This document shows, in pieces, positions 51,501-58,416 of a DNA stretch of 64,000 nucleotides. The stretch lies in assembly GCA_937885695.1 (NCBI GenBank), contig CALABP010000056.1, forward strand, positions 39,143 through 103,142. Reading direction: 5' to 3'. The notes under the pieces were generated by a model, which was not told the origin of the DNA, made no database searches, and worked only from the letters and a program-made list of their open reading frames with translations. Position numbers and translations under genes: made by a program. Source of the stretch: DTU089 sp002440045. Its GTDB lineage: Bacteria > Bacillota > Clostridia > Oscillospirales > Acutalibacteraceae. Numbering within the stretch: position 1 is the first letter of the stretch; each line of letters starts with the position of its first letter.

Positions 51501-53583
51501 GACCGAAATAACCTCGTCTTCTTTCGACGTTGCAATAGACAGCGCTTCTTACGGCGCTTCGGGCATTAAAGAGCTTACTTTAAACGGCGAAAGCATTAAA
51601 GGCAGCACGTCGTTTACAGTAACCGAAAACGGAACGTATACGGTTGTTCTTACAACGGGAAGCGGACTTTCGGCAACAAGAACGGTTGAAATTACAAATA
51701 TTGATACCGAAGCCCCCGAAATTACGTCGGTTTCGCTGTCACAGCTCCCTTCTGACGCCGCTTCAAGAGTTATCGACTCCGAAAAATTCGGCAAGTTCTT
51801 CAGCGGAGACATTGCCGCAACGGTAAACGCGGTTGACCACGGCGTTGCAGGCATAGAAAAAATAGAATACAGACTGTCTCCGGAGGGCGGCGAAGCAGGC
51901 GAATGGGCGCTTTATGAGGGCAGTGAAGCAGTGCTTTGTTCGTCGGAGTTCAAGGGCGTTATTGAGTTCAGAGCGACAGATAAAGCGGGCAACGTTTCGG
52001 AAATTTACGCTTCCGACGGCTTCGTCCGCGACGGAAAAGCTCCCGAAATATCAAACGTAAAGGCCGAGAGCGGCGGCAAGGATTATGAAAACGGCAGTTG
52101 GGTTGCCGACGCCGTAAGATTCACCCCCGAAGCCACGGCTTTCTCGGGTATTTATGAATACTACATCAAAATGGACGACGGCGAATGGCAGAAATTCACC
52201 GACGAATATGTTGAAGTCACCGAGGACGGCAGCCACGAATACTTCTTTAAAGCCGTTTCTTATTCGGGACTTGAAAGCGAACCCTATAAGTTCAGAGTAA
52301 ACATTGACCGCGTAATGCCCCTTATAAGAGTTGATTTTGAAGGCACATTCGGCAGATGGACAAGCGAAAACGTTAAGTTTACGCTCAGCACGTTAAACGA
52401 ATGCCCCTCGGGCGTTACATATTATTACGACTGCGGCGACGGCTGGCAGAAGATTGAAGGCAACGTTATAACCTTTACCGAAAACAGCTCGGCTTATTAC
52501 AAGTTCAAAGCCGTAAACGGCGCAGGCACCGAAAGCGCAGAGTCGGACTCCTACAATGTTATGATAGACACCGTTACACCGACCGCCACATATGTTTTCG
52601 GCGAGACGGACAAAACCGCAACGCCCTATGACATAGTGTTTGTTCCCGTATGCGGCGACTCGGGTGTAAGAAAGGTTTATTTTGACGGCGAGGACGTAAC
52701 CGACACGCTTAAAGCAACCGTAAGAAAGAACGGCAGATATATTCTTACCGTAATCGGCAACAACCTGCTTTCTTCAACGCAGGTAATAACCGTTAAAAAC
52801 TTCAGCAATCTTCCGTCGGAGCAGTTCACATACACCTATCTCGACGAAAAGAGCGCCAATATTATCTCATATAACGGCAAGAGCGATGTTGTTACCGTTC
52901 CCTATGATATAAACGACCACGCCGTAACAGAGCTTCAGGCGGGCGCTTTTAAAGAGAATAAGTATGTAAAAGAGGTCGCAATACAAAACGGCTTTGAAAC
53001 AATAGGCGAAGCGTGCTTTGTAAACTGCGAAAACCTTGAAAAAATAACGATTCCCGACACCGTTACCGAAATAGGCGCTTATGCTTTTAACGGATGCCAT
53101 GAAAATCTTACGATATACTGCTACAAAGGCTCGCGCGCGCAAAGCTATGCCGAAGAGAACGGAATAAACTATGTTCTTCTTGACCTGAAGCCGCTCGGCA
53201 GAACAGAGGTTGACACAGAAAATCTTATAATATATTCGGATATGGAGGGCTGCACAAAGGTCAGCGACTTCCTTTCTGCCGAAGGATATTATATGGTCGG
53301 CGTACCGTCTCAGGTTTCGGGCACAACGGAATATTACGGCACAGGCTCGCTTATTTACCTCTTTAAAGACGGCAAGGTTAAGTATATTTATACCTTTGTT
53401 CTTCGCGGCGACCTTAACGGCGACGGATATGTTGACGTTGTGGACGCGTTAATAGCGCAAAGGGCAGCCAACGAACAGGTAGACCTTTATGACGACTATG
53501 TGCTTGCCGCAGACTTTGACTACAGCGGCGGCGTAGAGACAATAGACTATCAGTGCGTAGTTAACACGGCTCTTTACACATAA
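48586..53583 (+). CDS. Giant secreted Ig-like, leucine-rich-repeat and dockerin protein
   Basis: A 1665-residue exported protein. The signal peptide ends near PVAAYA (27). Four or more bacterial Ig-like group 2 domains follow (e.g. TWSSSDPSVAIVDSNGIVTG), then two Ig-like group 3-type domains (KYEYLEGEKELDLTGLEV), several copies of a sandwich marked by WTSENVKFTLS or WTAGDVKFTLT, a BspA-type leucine-rich repeat (AFKENKYVKEVAI, CENLEKITIPDTVTEIG, GAYAFNGC), and a C-terminal dockerin (GDLNGDGYVDVVDALI and ADFDYSGGVETIDYQ). It looks like an adhesin or scaffold-attached binding protein. No catalytic module is visible. Confidence 0.87.
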   Translation: MNKVKQMLGIILSVVIVLSCVPVAAYADSVVEIYNGDTQVTDLIYLQEYRSVELSAKISSEVSGETTVEWVSNLPLLADVDETGKVTAYDYSKRAVIQLWIDENIASLPIVGPSLADQIWKTIDDSNIDLDNTNNDAIVAVVASVVGDELAASLKAALDNMNVKITATVYDAEGNKLGSDTVEVVVEKSVVASVAPTAVHITNKKVVPKTVAVGAAVQLYGVCTPVRLKQGVKWSVGKNAFDSESSKCADVSSDGLVTFKAAGTCTVKVNPESTLYAAFSDTVTFTVLEQSAYPVKDFSITGSSSVAEGKTTQLAVENVTPAGAYYGDLTWSSSDPSVAIVDSNGIVTGLDGGSGVTFYKEVTITAKIGSVIKEFPMRVTRSVLNTLSSVEISGSESIGIGNSQQLTATVFPERLNNNSGVTRDWGIYDSATDSIVFATDSEPASNSFITVDKNGLLTGVAPGVSTVWVRAAYGSSEVTDSITITSGKAITDFEITGTLSVKEGEQTKLSIKVNAPSDYETTLLDTVKWSVENADIATVSEDGTVHGRDAGGRTAFNNQKTVVSATVCGITKTAEVKVTSAGLIDKYTDAYIVGDDSVVVDFPRQYSYKTYPSRLTNQMNAWGMADDDGNAPWESLNAVVKPSGQNTENSLASISEGGVVTAKAAGSAELYLYLSTRVQHTEVRKTVNLVEVAPTSITITPPSKKEYIEGNTELDLSGMEVYLTYSKDALKPYYSDADSFTEDMLKVKVDDYTVKEINTDILDAEQYIIVSVTRAGETLNGVFPITVYSKAVESIDIKAPDKYEYLEGEKELDLTGLEVTANYSNAESEAVTDYTIDYSTFDPELYDVIQNVRVVYTHAGRSAEGTFPVIVYGKPVISVAVDGTVGDWTAGDVKFTLTSTHELEGATYMYKTGGDENAWMELLSNELTVSENIDETYRFKAVNSHKLESDESEIYSVKIDKVEPSFELVPALTEITSSSFDVAIDSASYGASGIKELTLNGESIKGSTSFTVTENGTYTVVLTTGSGLSATRTVEITNIDTEAPEITSVSLSQLPSDAASRVIDSEKFGKFFSGDIAATVNAVDHGVAGIEKIEYRLSPEGGEAGEWALYEGSEAVLCSSEFKGVIEFRATDKAGNVSEIYASDGFVRDGKAPEISNVKAESGGKDYENGSWVADAVRFTPEATAFSGIYEYYIKMDDGEWQKFTDEYVEVTEDGSHEYFFKAVSYSGLESEPYKFRVNIDRVMPLIRVDFEGTFGRWTSENVKFTLSTLNECPSGVTYYYDCGDGWQKIEGNVITFTENSSAYYKFKAVNGAGTESAESDSYNVMIDTVTPTATYVFGETDKTATPYDIVFVPVCGDSGVRKVYFDGEDVTDTLKATVRKNGRYILTVIGNNLLSSTQVITVKNFSNLPSEQFTYTYLDEKSANIISYNGKSDVVTVPYDINDHAVTELQAGAFKENKYVKEVAIQNGFETIGEACFVNCENLEKITIPDTVTEIGAYAFNGCHENLTIYCYKGSRAQSYAEENGINYVLLDLKPLGRTEVDTENLIIYSDMEGCTKVSDFLSAEGYYMVGVPSQVSGTTEYYGTGSLIYLFKDGKVKYIYTFVLRGDLNGDGYVDVVDALIAQRAANEQVDLYDDYVLAADFDYSGGVETIDYQCVVNTALYT

Positions 53584-53600
53584 AATACAAATAAAAATTT

Positions 53601-53655
53601 ACCGCTCCGCCAAAGGTGAAAGCTCAAGGCGGAGCGGTTGTTTTTATGTTTTTTT
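53601..53655. terminator. Bidirectional terminator
   Basis: ACCGCTCCGCC (53601-53611) pairs with GGCGGAGCGGT (53638-53648), followed by TGTTTTT on the plus strand and preceded by AAAAATTT for the opposite direction. It separates the converging dockerin and pncB genes. Confidence 0.82.
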
Positions 53656-53656
53656 A

Positions 53657-54868
53657 TTAAAGGTCGGGATTGACTATCTTTTCGCGCTCAAGTCTGAAAT
53701 CGACCGAGCGTTTTAAATATTCGAGATAATGATTGTCGCGGCACATTGACTTGCCTTCGGCGTCCGAAAGCTTTGCAACGGGTCTGCCGTTTACATATTG
53801 AAGCTTAATTACGATATTAAGCGGCTCAACGCAGGTGTCGTTTGTAACGAACGTGCCGATGCCGAAAGAAACCTTTGCTTTGTCTTTAAAGTAGTCATAA
53901 AGCTCCTGTGCACGGTCAAAATCAAGGCTGTCGCTGAAAAGCAAAAGCTTTGTTTTCGGGTCAACGCCGTAGCTTTTATAATGCTCTATTATTTTTTCGC
54001 CCCAAACGTAAGGGTCGCCGCTGTCGTGGCGAACACCGCTGTAGTTGTTGACCATAGAGCGGTCAAAGTCAAGAAGAAACAGGTCGGTCGTTACGGTGTC
54101 GGTCAGCGCCGTGCCGTTGTCGCCCTTGTATTCGTCATACCAATCTTTAAGCGCAAAGTGGTTTGTGTATGCAAGCGGAATAGAGTCAATGCCCTGATAC
54201 ATCTGCACAAATTCGTGGGCATAAGTACCGATGGGCGTAAGATTGTATTTCATTGCGAGGTAAACGTCCGACGTGCCCACACAGCATTTTGTTTCGGTCG
54301 TAAAACGCCTTAAAACCTCGTCCTGCCATTCGCGCGAAAGGCGGCGGCGTGCGCCGAATTCGGCAAACGAAAACGTATAAGTGCCGTTGTTTACGGCTTC
54401 GATTTTTTTATTAAGACGCTCTTCGGCAGAGGCTTTAAGCATATTATAATCATAAGCCATTCTGAAATAAACTTCGTTTATTATTTCAAGAAGATATATT
54501 TCAAACTGCATCGCCGAAAAAAGCGGACCGTCAACAACCACCGAAAGCTCGCCGTCTTTTGAAAGCTCAATGTTAACATAATCCTTAATCGGGTGCCAAA
54601 GGCGCAAGAATTCAACATAATCGTTTTTAATAAAGCGAATCGAACGCAAATAATCAAGCTCGTCCTTTTTAAAGGTGAGCGAGCAAAGATAGTCCGTCTG
54701 CGCCTTTATTTCTTCAAGCATTTCGGGGGTGAAAACTATTCCCTCGTTGCGGCATTTGAAGTAGTATTGACCGCAAAGGTCGGTGTGGCGGTGCAGGATT
54801 ACCTGATTCATATTGAATTTGTAAAGGTCGGTGTCAAGAAGAGAGGTAACTATCGGTTCAAGCTTCAT
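53657..54868 (-). CDS. pncB: Nicotinate phosphoribosyltransferase
   Basis: A 403-residue enzyme that makes nicotinate mononucleotide from nicotinate and PRPP in the Preiss-Handler route. Seen: LLDTDLYKFNMNQVIL at the N terminus, FSFAEFGARRRLS, the catalytic-His region GTYAHEFVQMYQG, and GVRHDSGDPYVWGEK near the phosphate site. Length matches the short bacterial PncB type. The start at 54868 (MKLEPIVTSLL) has AGAGGG upstream; the open frame extends 57 codons further but in AT-rich, non-conserved DNA. Confidence 0.94.
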   Translation of the reverse strand: MKLEPIVTSLLDTDLYKFNMNQVILHRHTDLCGQYYFKCRNEGIVFTPEMLEEIKAQTDYLCSLTFKKDELDYLRSIRFIKNDYVEFLRLWHPIKDYVNIELSKDGELSVVVDGPLFSAMQFEIYLLEIINEVYFRMAYDYNMLKASAEERLNKKIEAVNNGTYTFSFAEFGARRRLSREWQDEVLRRFTTETKCCVGTSDVYLAMKYNLTPIGTYAHEFVQMYQGIDSIPLAYTNHFALKDWYDEYKGDNGTALTDTVTTDLFLLDFDRSMVNNYSGVRHDSGDPYVWGEKIIEHYKSYGVDPKTKLLLFSDSLDFDRAQELYDYFKDKAKVSFGIGTFVTNDTCVEPLNIVIKLQYVNGRPVAKLSDAEGKSMCRDNHYLEYLKRSVDFRLEREKIVNPDL

Positions 54869-55139
54869 ACTTTTCCCTCTTTCAAAAGTGTTTTTGTTTA
54901 TTATATACCTGTTTTTGACAAAAATAAAGAGGAAAAACGGAAAATAGCTGTTGGTTGTTAACCTGTGTAACAGGAAATGCGTTTTGTCATTTTCATATTG
55001 TTTTATAGTTGTTAGCAATATAAGCAATTGAACACACAATAATGTTTGAAACCAAAAAAACGTTATTGTTAAAAAAATATATATTATAAAACAATTTTAA
55101 CACAAAACATATTTTGAAATGACACAAAGAAAATAATAC

Positions 55140-55168
55140 TTGACAAACGAAGGTTTATATGCTATTTT
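55140..55168 (+). promoter_or_regulatory. Promoter of the small peptide unit
   Basis: TTGACA (55140-55145) and TATTTT (55163-55168) are 17 nt apart, about 30 nt upstream of a 26-codon ORF and 115 nt upstream of a strong terminator. Confidence 0.65.
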
Positions 55169-55199
55169 TAAATCAGAAAAGCAAAAGGACGTGATTCCA

Positions 55200-55280
55200 A
55201 TGTGCAGTTTCTTTTTTCTGTTGCGGCGGCGTTTTGTCATTTTGCTTGGGGAAGATAATGATAATAAACCACAGCATTAA
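55200..55280 (+). CDS. 26-residue hydrophobic peptide ORF
   Basis: ATG at 55200 behind AAAGGAC encodes a 26-residue peptide: hydrophobic and Phe-rich start (MCSFFFLLRRRFVILL) and an acidic/polar end (GEDNDNKPQH). The terminator begins 5 bp after its stop, so promoter, ORF and terminator form a complete 140-nt unit. It could be a leader peptide controlling read-through into the secreted protein gene at 55424, a small membrane-active peptide, or simply an ORF inside a small RNA. I do not recognise it. Confidence 0.45.
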   Translation: MCSFFFLLRRRFVILLGEDNDNKPQH

Positions 55281-55284
55281 ATGG

Positions 55285-55316
55285 TACGCGTTCCGCAACG
55301 GAACGCGTATTTTTTA
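55285..55316 (+). terminator. Terminator or attenuator after the 26-residue ORF
   Basis: A perfect 11-bp stem TACGCGTTCCG/CGGAACGCGTA (55285-55295 with 55299-55309), CAA loop, then TTTTTTATGG. It lies 107 bp before the next gene. Confidence 0.85.
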
Positions 55317-55423
55317 TGGTTATAATGTTGTGAGATTAAAGTTTTCTAATGGAAAAACAAATTTTAAGCATTGAATTTAAAAGTGTCGATATTTAATCTT
55401 TTTGCTTGAAAGGGTGTTTTATA

Positions 55424-55690
55424 TTGAAAAAAATATTTACGTTTTTTCTTTTGGTTTCAATTTTGTTTTCAACATGTAGCATAAAATCATATGCTATTAA
55501 TGGTAACAGTTTTAATGATGATATCGCTGTAGAAGACGATAGCCAATATATTTTAGTCGGTGAAATAAATGTTGATGATTATTCTGAACAAAACACACAC
55601 ATAAATAATTCAGCGGCGGGAGATGTATATTCTGGAACATATACGACAAATAAATTAAAACGGAGTTTCCCGGGTTTAAAATTCGGTTAA
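55424..55690 (+). CDS. Secreted orphan protein, zero-frame part
   Basis: An 88-residue frame starting with TTG at 55424 (GAAAGGGTG upstream): a clear signal peptide (KKIFTFFLLVSILFSTCS, cleavage near SYA) and an acidic, Asn-rich mature segment. It ends at TAA 55688-55690, but protein-like coding continues in the -1 frame to 55971. The switch point contains T TTA AAA (55675-55681). The product is therefore either a short secreted peptide, the first half of a frameshifted 182-residue protein, or a broken gene. Base composition is AT-rich, unlike the neighbours. Confidence 0.65.
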   Translation: MKKIFTFFLLVSILFSTCSIKSYAINGNSFNDDIAVEDDSQYILVGEINVDDYSEQNTHINNSAAGDVYSGTYTTNKLKRSFPGLKFG

Positions 55691-55971
55691 CATTTTCTTG
55701 GACAGGCAAACTCAACGAAGATGGAGATCCGGTATTCAGCAGCATTAAAATAGTCAAAGCAGAATACTATGCTAACTATGCATTACTTGCTTTAACTTGG
55801 GATTATTGGTCGTTTGAATTTACGAAATTAGGGACACCAAGTTATACTATTAGTTTCAAATCTGCAGAATTTGTCGTGAAATATACTGTGGTCGCACGTG
55901 ACAAAACAGGAGTAACCAGTACATCTGCACTAAAGACTATAGTTAAAGTTAATATTTCGGATTTTATTTGA
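55654..55971 (+). CDS. Secreted orphan protein, -1-frame continuation
   Basis: The -1 frame is open from after a TAA at 55651-55653 to TGA 55969-55971 and encodes about 100 residues of beta-rich sequence (KIRLTFSWTGKLNEDGDPVF ... LTWDYWSFEFTKLG ... VVARDKTGVTST). It has no ribosome site or start codon of its own, so it must be reached from the 55424 frame. Joined at the T TTA AAA site the product is 182 residues with a single signal peptide. The next gene starts 14 bp after the stop. Confidence 0.6.
   Translation: MKTEFPGFKIRLTFSWTGKLNEDGDPVFSSIKIVKAEYYANYALLALTWDYWSFEFTKLGTPSYTISFKSAEFVVKYTVVARDKTGVTSTSALKTIVKVNISDFI
55662..55681 (+). promoter_or_regulatory. Candidate -1 frameshift site
   Basis: GGAG at 55662-55665, a 9-nt spacer, then the slippery heptamer T TTA AAA at 55675-55681, phased exactly for the zero frame. 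The zero-frame stop follows two codons later. The layout imitates dnaX, where an SD-like element about 10 nt upstream promotes slippage. I see only weak potential for a downstream hairpin. Confidence 0.45.
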
Positions 55972-55985
55972 TTGGAGGGCGTTTT

Positions 55986-57053
55986 ATGAATAAATTAGTA
56001 ATACTTATAATGTCAATTTCAATGTTTGTTCAATCGGGTGCATTTTCTCTTTTGGAAGGTTGTACGAATTATTTTAAAGAAGCTGACTTGTGCAAAACAC
56101 GGAATGTTGAGTTTATACACAGTAACGACACATTAAATAGCTCGGATATTGAAGAATTTGTTTCGGGTGGCGGTGTTATTATATCAAAAGGCTCAATTAA
56201 CAGTAACGTAACAAATAATCTTAAAATACCGGTTGAAGTTGATGAGCTGCATTGTAACACGGGTGAAGCGGACATTGCCACGCTTTATTTTAACTATGAA
56301 GACGGGAAAAAAGGCGTGTATGTAATTAGTGGTAAGCAAAGTGACAGTAATGTTTATACTTATATTGAAGAGGCGCTTGATAATATTGAAAATATAAAGC
56401 TTGAGCGCAATGTCGCAATATCCGCAACTTCCTCCTGTAAGGAGTTTATTGCTTCCGTTACAACCGATGTTGTAACATATATTCCAAAAGGTAAGCTTAC
56501 AGTGAATTATGACCTTTACACTGCTCAGAATTTATATGATTATGATTACTATGTTATAAAAGCTACTTTCATAGGAAAACCGGGATGTGTTATGTATAAT
56601 GACGGCAACACAAATTATCAGAAAAAATATTACGGTCTCGGAATGAAGAGTAAAATGACGGCATCTTCAACCGGTGTAACAGTATATTCATCAGGACCGT
56701 CAAGTACGGTAAATAGCAATAGTTACAGCATTAATTTAGGTCCTGTTTTACAGAAAGGAGCAAGTCCGCAGTTTCAGTTTGTTTTGGCATACACACGTAG
56801 TATAAGCAATTTTGATATTACAGAGAGTACCTCAGCAAATTCGAATAATTGGGAGGTTGACCTTAACGGTGATGCCAAAAGGAAACAATGTAAATTTGAA
56901 CCGGCAGCGGCGTTTAAATGCTCAACAGTTAAACAATATATAGAAGTAAATCTCTATACTTCTTACGACGTTGATTCTTTGGATACTTTTAAAACGCACA
57001 TAGTATCGGACAGAACCGTAAGAATTTACCCAACGTATTATGTGTTTAAATAA
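55986..57053 (+). CDS. Secreted orphan protein
   Basis: A 355-residue exported protein with a signal peptide (NKLVILIMSISMFVQSGAFS) and a beta-rich mature part with few Cys. GGAGGGC lies seven bases before the ATG at 55986. It contains a repeated Ser/Thr/Asn-rich sheet-like region (about 215-290) and ends VRIYPTYYVFK. I recognise no family. It shares strand, AT-rich composition and close spacing with the preceding split gene and is probably cotranscribed with it. Confidence 0.75.
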   Translation: MNKLVILIMSISMFVQSGAFSLLEGCTNYFKEADLCKTRNVEFIHSNDTLNSSDIEEFVSGGGVIISKGSINSNVTNNLKIPVEVDELHCNTGEADIATLYFNYEDGKKGVYVISGKQSDSNVYTYIEEALDNIENIKLERNVAISATSSCKEFIASVTTDVVTYIPKGKLTVNYDLYTAQNLYDYDYYVIKATFIGKPGCVMYNDGNTNYQKKYYGLGMKSKMTASSTGVTVYSSGPSSTVNSNSYSINLGPVLQKGASPQFQFVLAYTRSISNFDITESTSANSNNWEVDLNGDAKRKQCKFEPAAAFKCSTVKQYIEVNLYTSYDVDSLDTFKTHIVSDRTVRIYPTYYVFK

Positions 57054-57086
57054 AGTATAACTGCTTTTAACAATTTGTAACATAAG

Positions 57087-57127
57087 CCACCCCATGAATC
57101 GGAAAATATATCTGATTCGTGGGGTGG
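57087..57127 (+). terminator. Terminator-like hairpin after the secreted orphan gene
   Basis: CCACCCCATGAATC (57087-57100) pairs with GATTCGTGGGGTGG (57114-57127) with one G-T pair, followed by TTGTTGT. The T tract is weak. Confidence 0.6.
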
Positions 57128-57174
57128 TTGTTGTAGGAATAGTTTTTTACTATGATTTCCCTATTGATTGTTCA

Positions 57175-57302
57175 CGTAGGGGCGGCAATCTGCCGCCCGC
57201 CAAAACGGCAACGCCGTTTTCCTTGATTTTTCCGCGTTTACGCGGAATATAATCGCGGCGAAGCCGCATAGCTAACGGCTAACCGCTAACAGCTAACGGC
57301 TC
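57175..57302. repeat. Composite palindromic repeat, copy 1
   Basis: In order: GTAGGGGCGGCA-ATC-TGCCGCCC hairpin, AAAACGGCAACGCCGTTTT hairpin, CCGCGTTTACGCGG hairpin, CGCGGCGAAGCCGC, and a tandem array of the 7-bp unit NGCTAAN (57270-57302, about four copies). It is noncoding on both strands. Confidence 0.85.
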
Positions 57303-57304
57303 TT

Positions 57305-57428
57305 ATGGCAATCTGCCGCCCGTGGGAAAGCAAAGCGTTTTTCCGTTATACACCGCGCTTTGCGCGGTTATAATCGCGGCGAAGCCGCGTGCTAATAGCT
57401 AACGGCTAACAGCTAAAGGCTAAAGGCT
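57305..57428. repeat. Composite palindromic repeat, copy 2
   Basis: Same order as copy 1: GGCAATCTGCCGCCC, a GGGAAAGC..GTTTTTCC arm pair, ACCGCGCTTTGCGCGGT, CGCGGCGAAGCCGCG, and NGCTAAN units (57391-57428). It ends about five bases before the nupQ stop codon. Confidence 0.85.
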
Positions 57429-57432
57429 CCCG

Positions 57433-58416
57433 TCACCGTTCCTCTCGGAAATATGTAAGACCGAGGCTCTGCGGGGGCTGATGCTCTTTTTTCTTTCTTG
57501 CGCTGATTATTACAAGAACGATTATCGTAACAAGGTAGGGGAGCATTTTGATAAGCTCCTTTGAGCTTGACGAAAGACCGGGAATATAAACGCAGATGAT
57601 ATAAAGTCCGCCGAAAAGGAAAGAGCTTAAAATTGCCGATTTCGGCTTCCACAGTGCGAAAATAACTATCGCAATGGCAAGCCAGCCTCTGTCGCCGAAG
57701 CCATTGTTAGTCCATGCGCCGGCGGTGTAGTCCATAACGAAATAAAGTCCGCCGAGACCCGCAATCATACCGCCGATTATTGTTGAAAGATATTTGTATT
57801 TTGAAACGTTTATGCCGGCGGCGTCTGCCGTTGCGGGGTTTTCGCCTATCGCGCGAAGATTAAGACCCGCTCTTGTGCGGTTCAAAAAGAACGACGTAAG
57901 AAGCGCAATTGCAATTGCAAGATATGCAAGAAAGCCGAACGACAGGAAGGTTTCGCCGAATATGCCGAGCTTTGAAGCAAACGGCAGCGACGCTTTATAA
58001 GCAAGGCCCGTGTTTATGAGCGAGATAGAGCCGCTTTCGCCGAAAAAGCTGAGAAGCGAGCCGCCGAAAAAGTTGCCTATGCCGACGCCGAACGTTGTAA
58101 GAGCAAGACCAGTTACGTTCTGGTTCGCTTTGAGCGTGATTGTAAGAAAGGCGTAAATCAGCGCCATAAGAGCCGAGCCTAAAAGCGACGACAAAAGAGA
58201 GATGAGAATGCAAAGAATCGGCACGGTTTCATCGGCATAATGCTCATAAAGATAGCCGCCGATTATGCCCGAAATGCCGCCCATATACATAATTCCCGGA
58301 ATGCCGAGGTTAAGACTGCCTGATTTTTCCGTTATAATTTCGCCCGTCGAGCCGAAAAGAAGGGGAATACCCTGGATTATAGCGGCATTGATAAAAGAGA
58401 AAATCGTAGAAACCAT
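57433..58416 (-). CDS. nupQ: Nucleoside ABC transporter permease
   Basis: A 327-residue permease of the BMP-linked (basic membrane protein) nucleoside ABC system, with about eight hydrophobic helices. The family signature is EKSGSLNLGIPGIMYMG near the N terminus; the cytoplasmic coupling segment is LRAIGENPATADAAGINVSKYK. It works with the other permease, one double-NBD ATPase and a lipoprotein. Its start overlaps the nupP stop by one base. Confidence 0.9.
   Translation of the reverse strand: MVSTIFSFINAAIIQGIPLLFGSTGEIITEKSGSLNLGIPGIMYMGGISGIIGGYLYEHYADETVPILCILISLLSSLLGSALMALIYAFLTITLKANQNVTGLALTTFGVGIGNFFGGSLLSFFGESGSISLINTGLAYKASLPFASKLGIFGETFLSFGFLAYLAIAIALLTSFFLNRTRAGLNLRAIGENPATADAAGINVSKYKYLSTIIGGMIAGLGGLYFVMDYTAGAWTNNGFGDRGWLAIAIVIFALWKPKSAILSSFLFGGLYIICVYIPGLSSSSKELIKMLPYLVTIIVLVIISARKKKEHQPPQSLGLTYFREER

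Noticed and set aside
54979..55243. 15-bp direct repeat GCGTTTTGTCATTTT at 54979 and 55229 as an attachment or target-site duplication
   Set aside because: One or two such exact 15-mer pairs are expected by chance in 64 kb, and the copies do not flank the AT-rich island.
57270..57428. CRISPR-like array
   Set aside because: The repeated unit is 7 bp with no unique spacers, and no cas genes are nearby.
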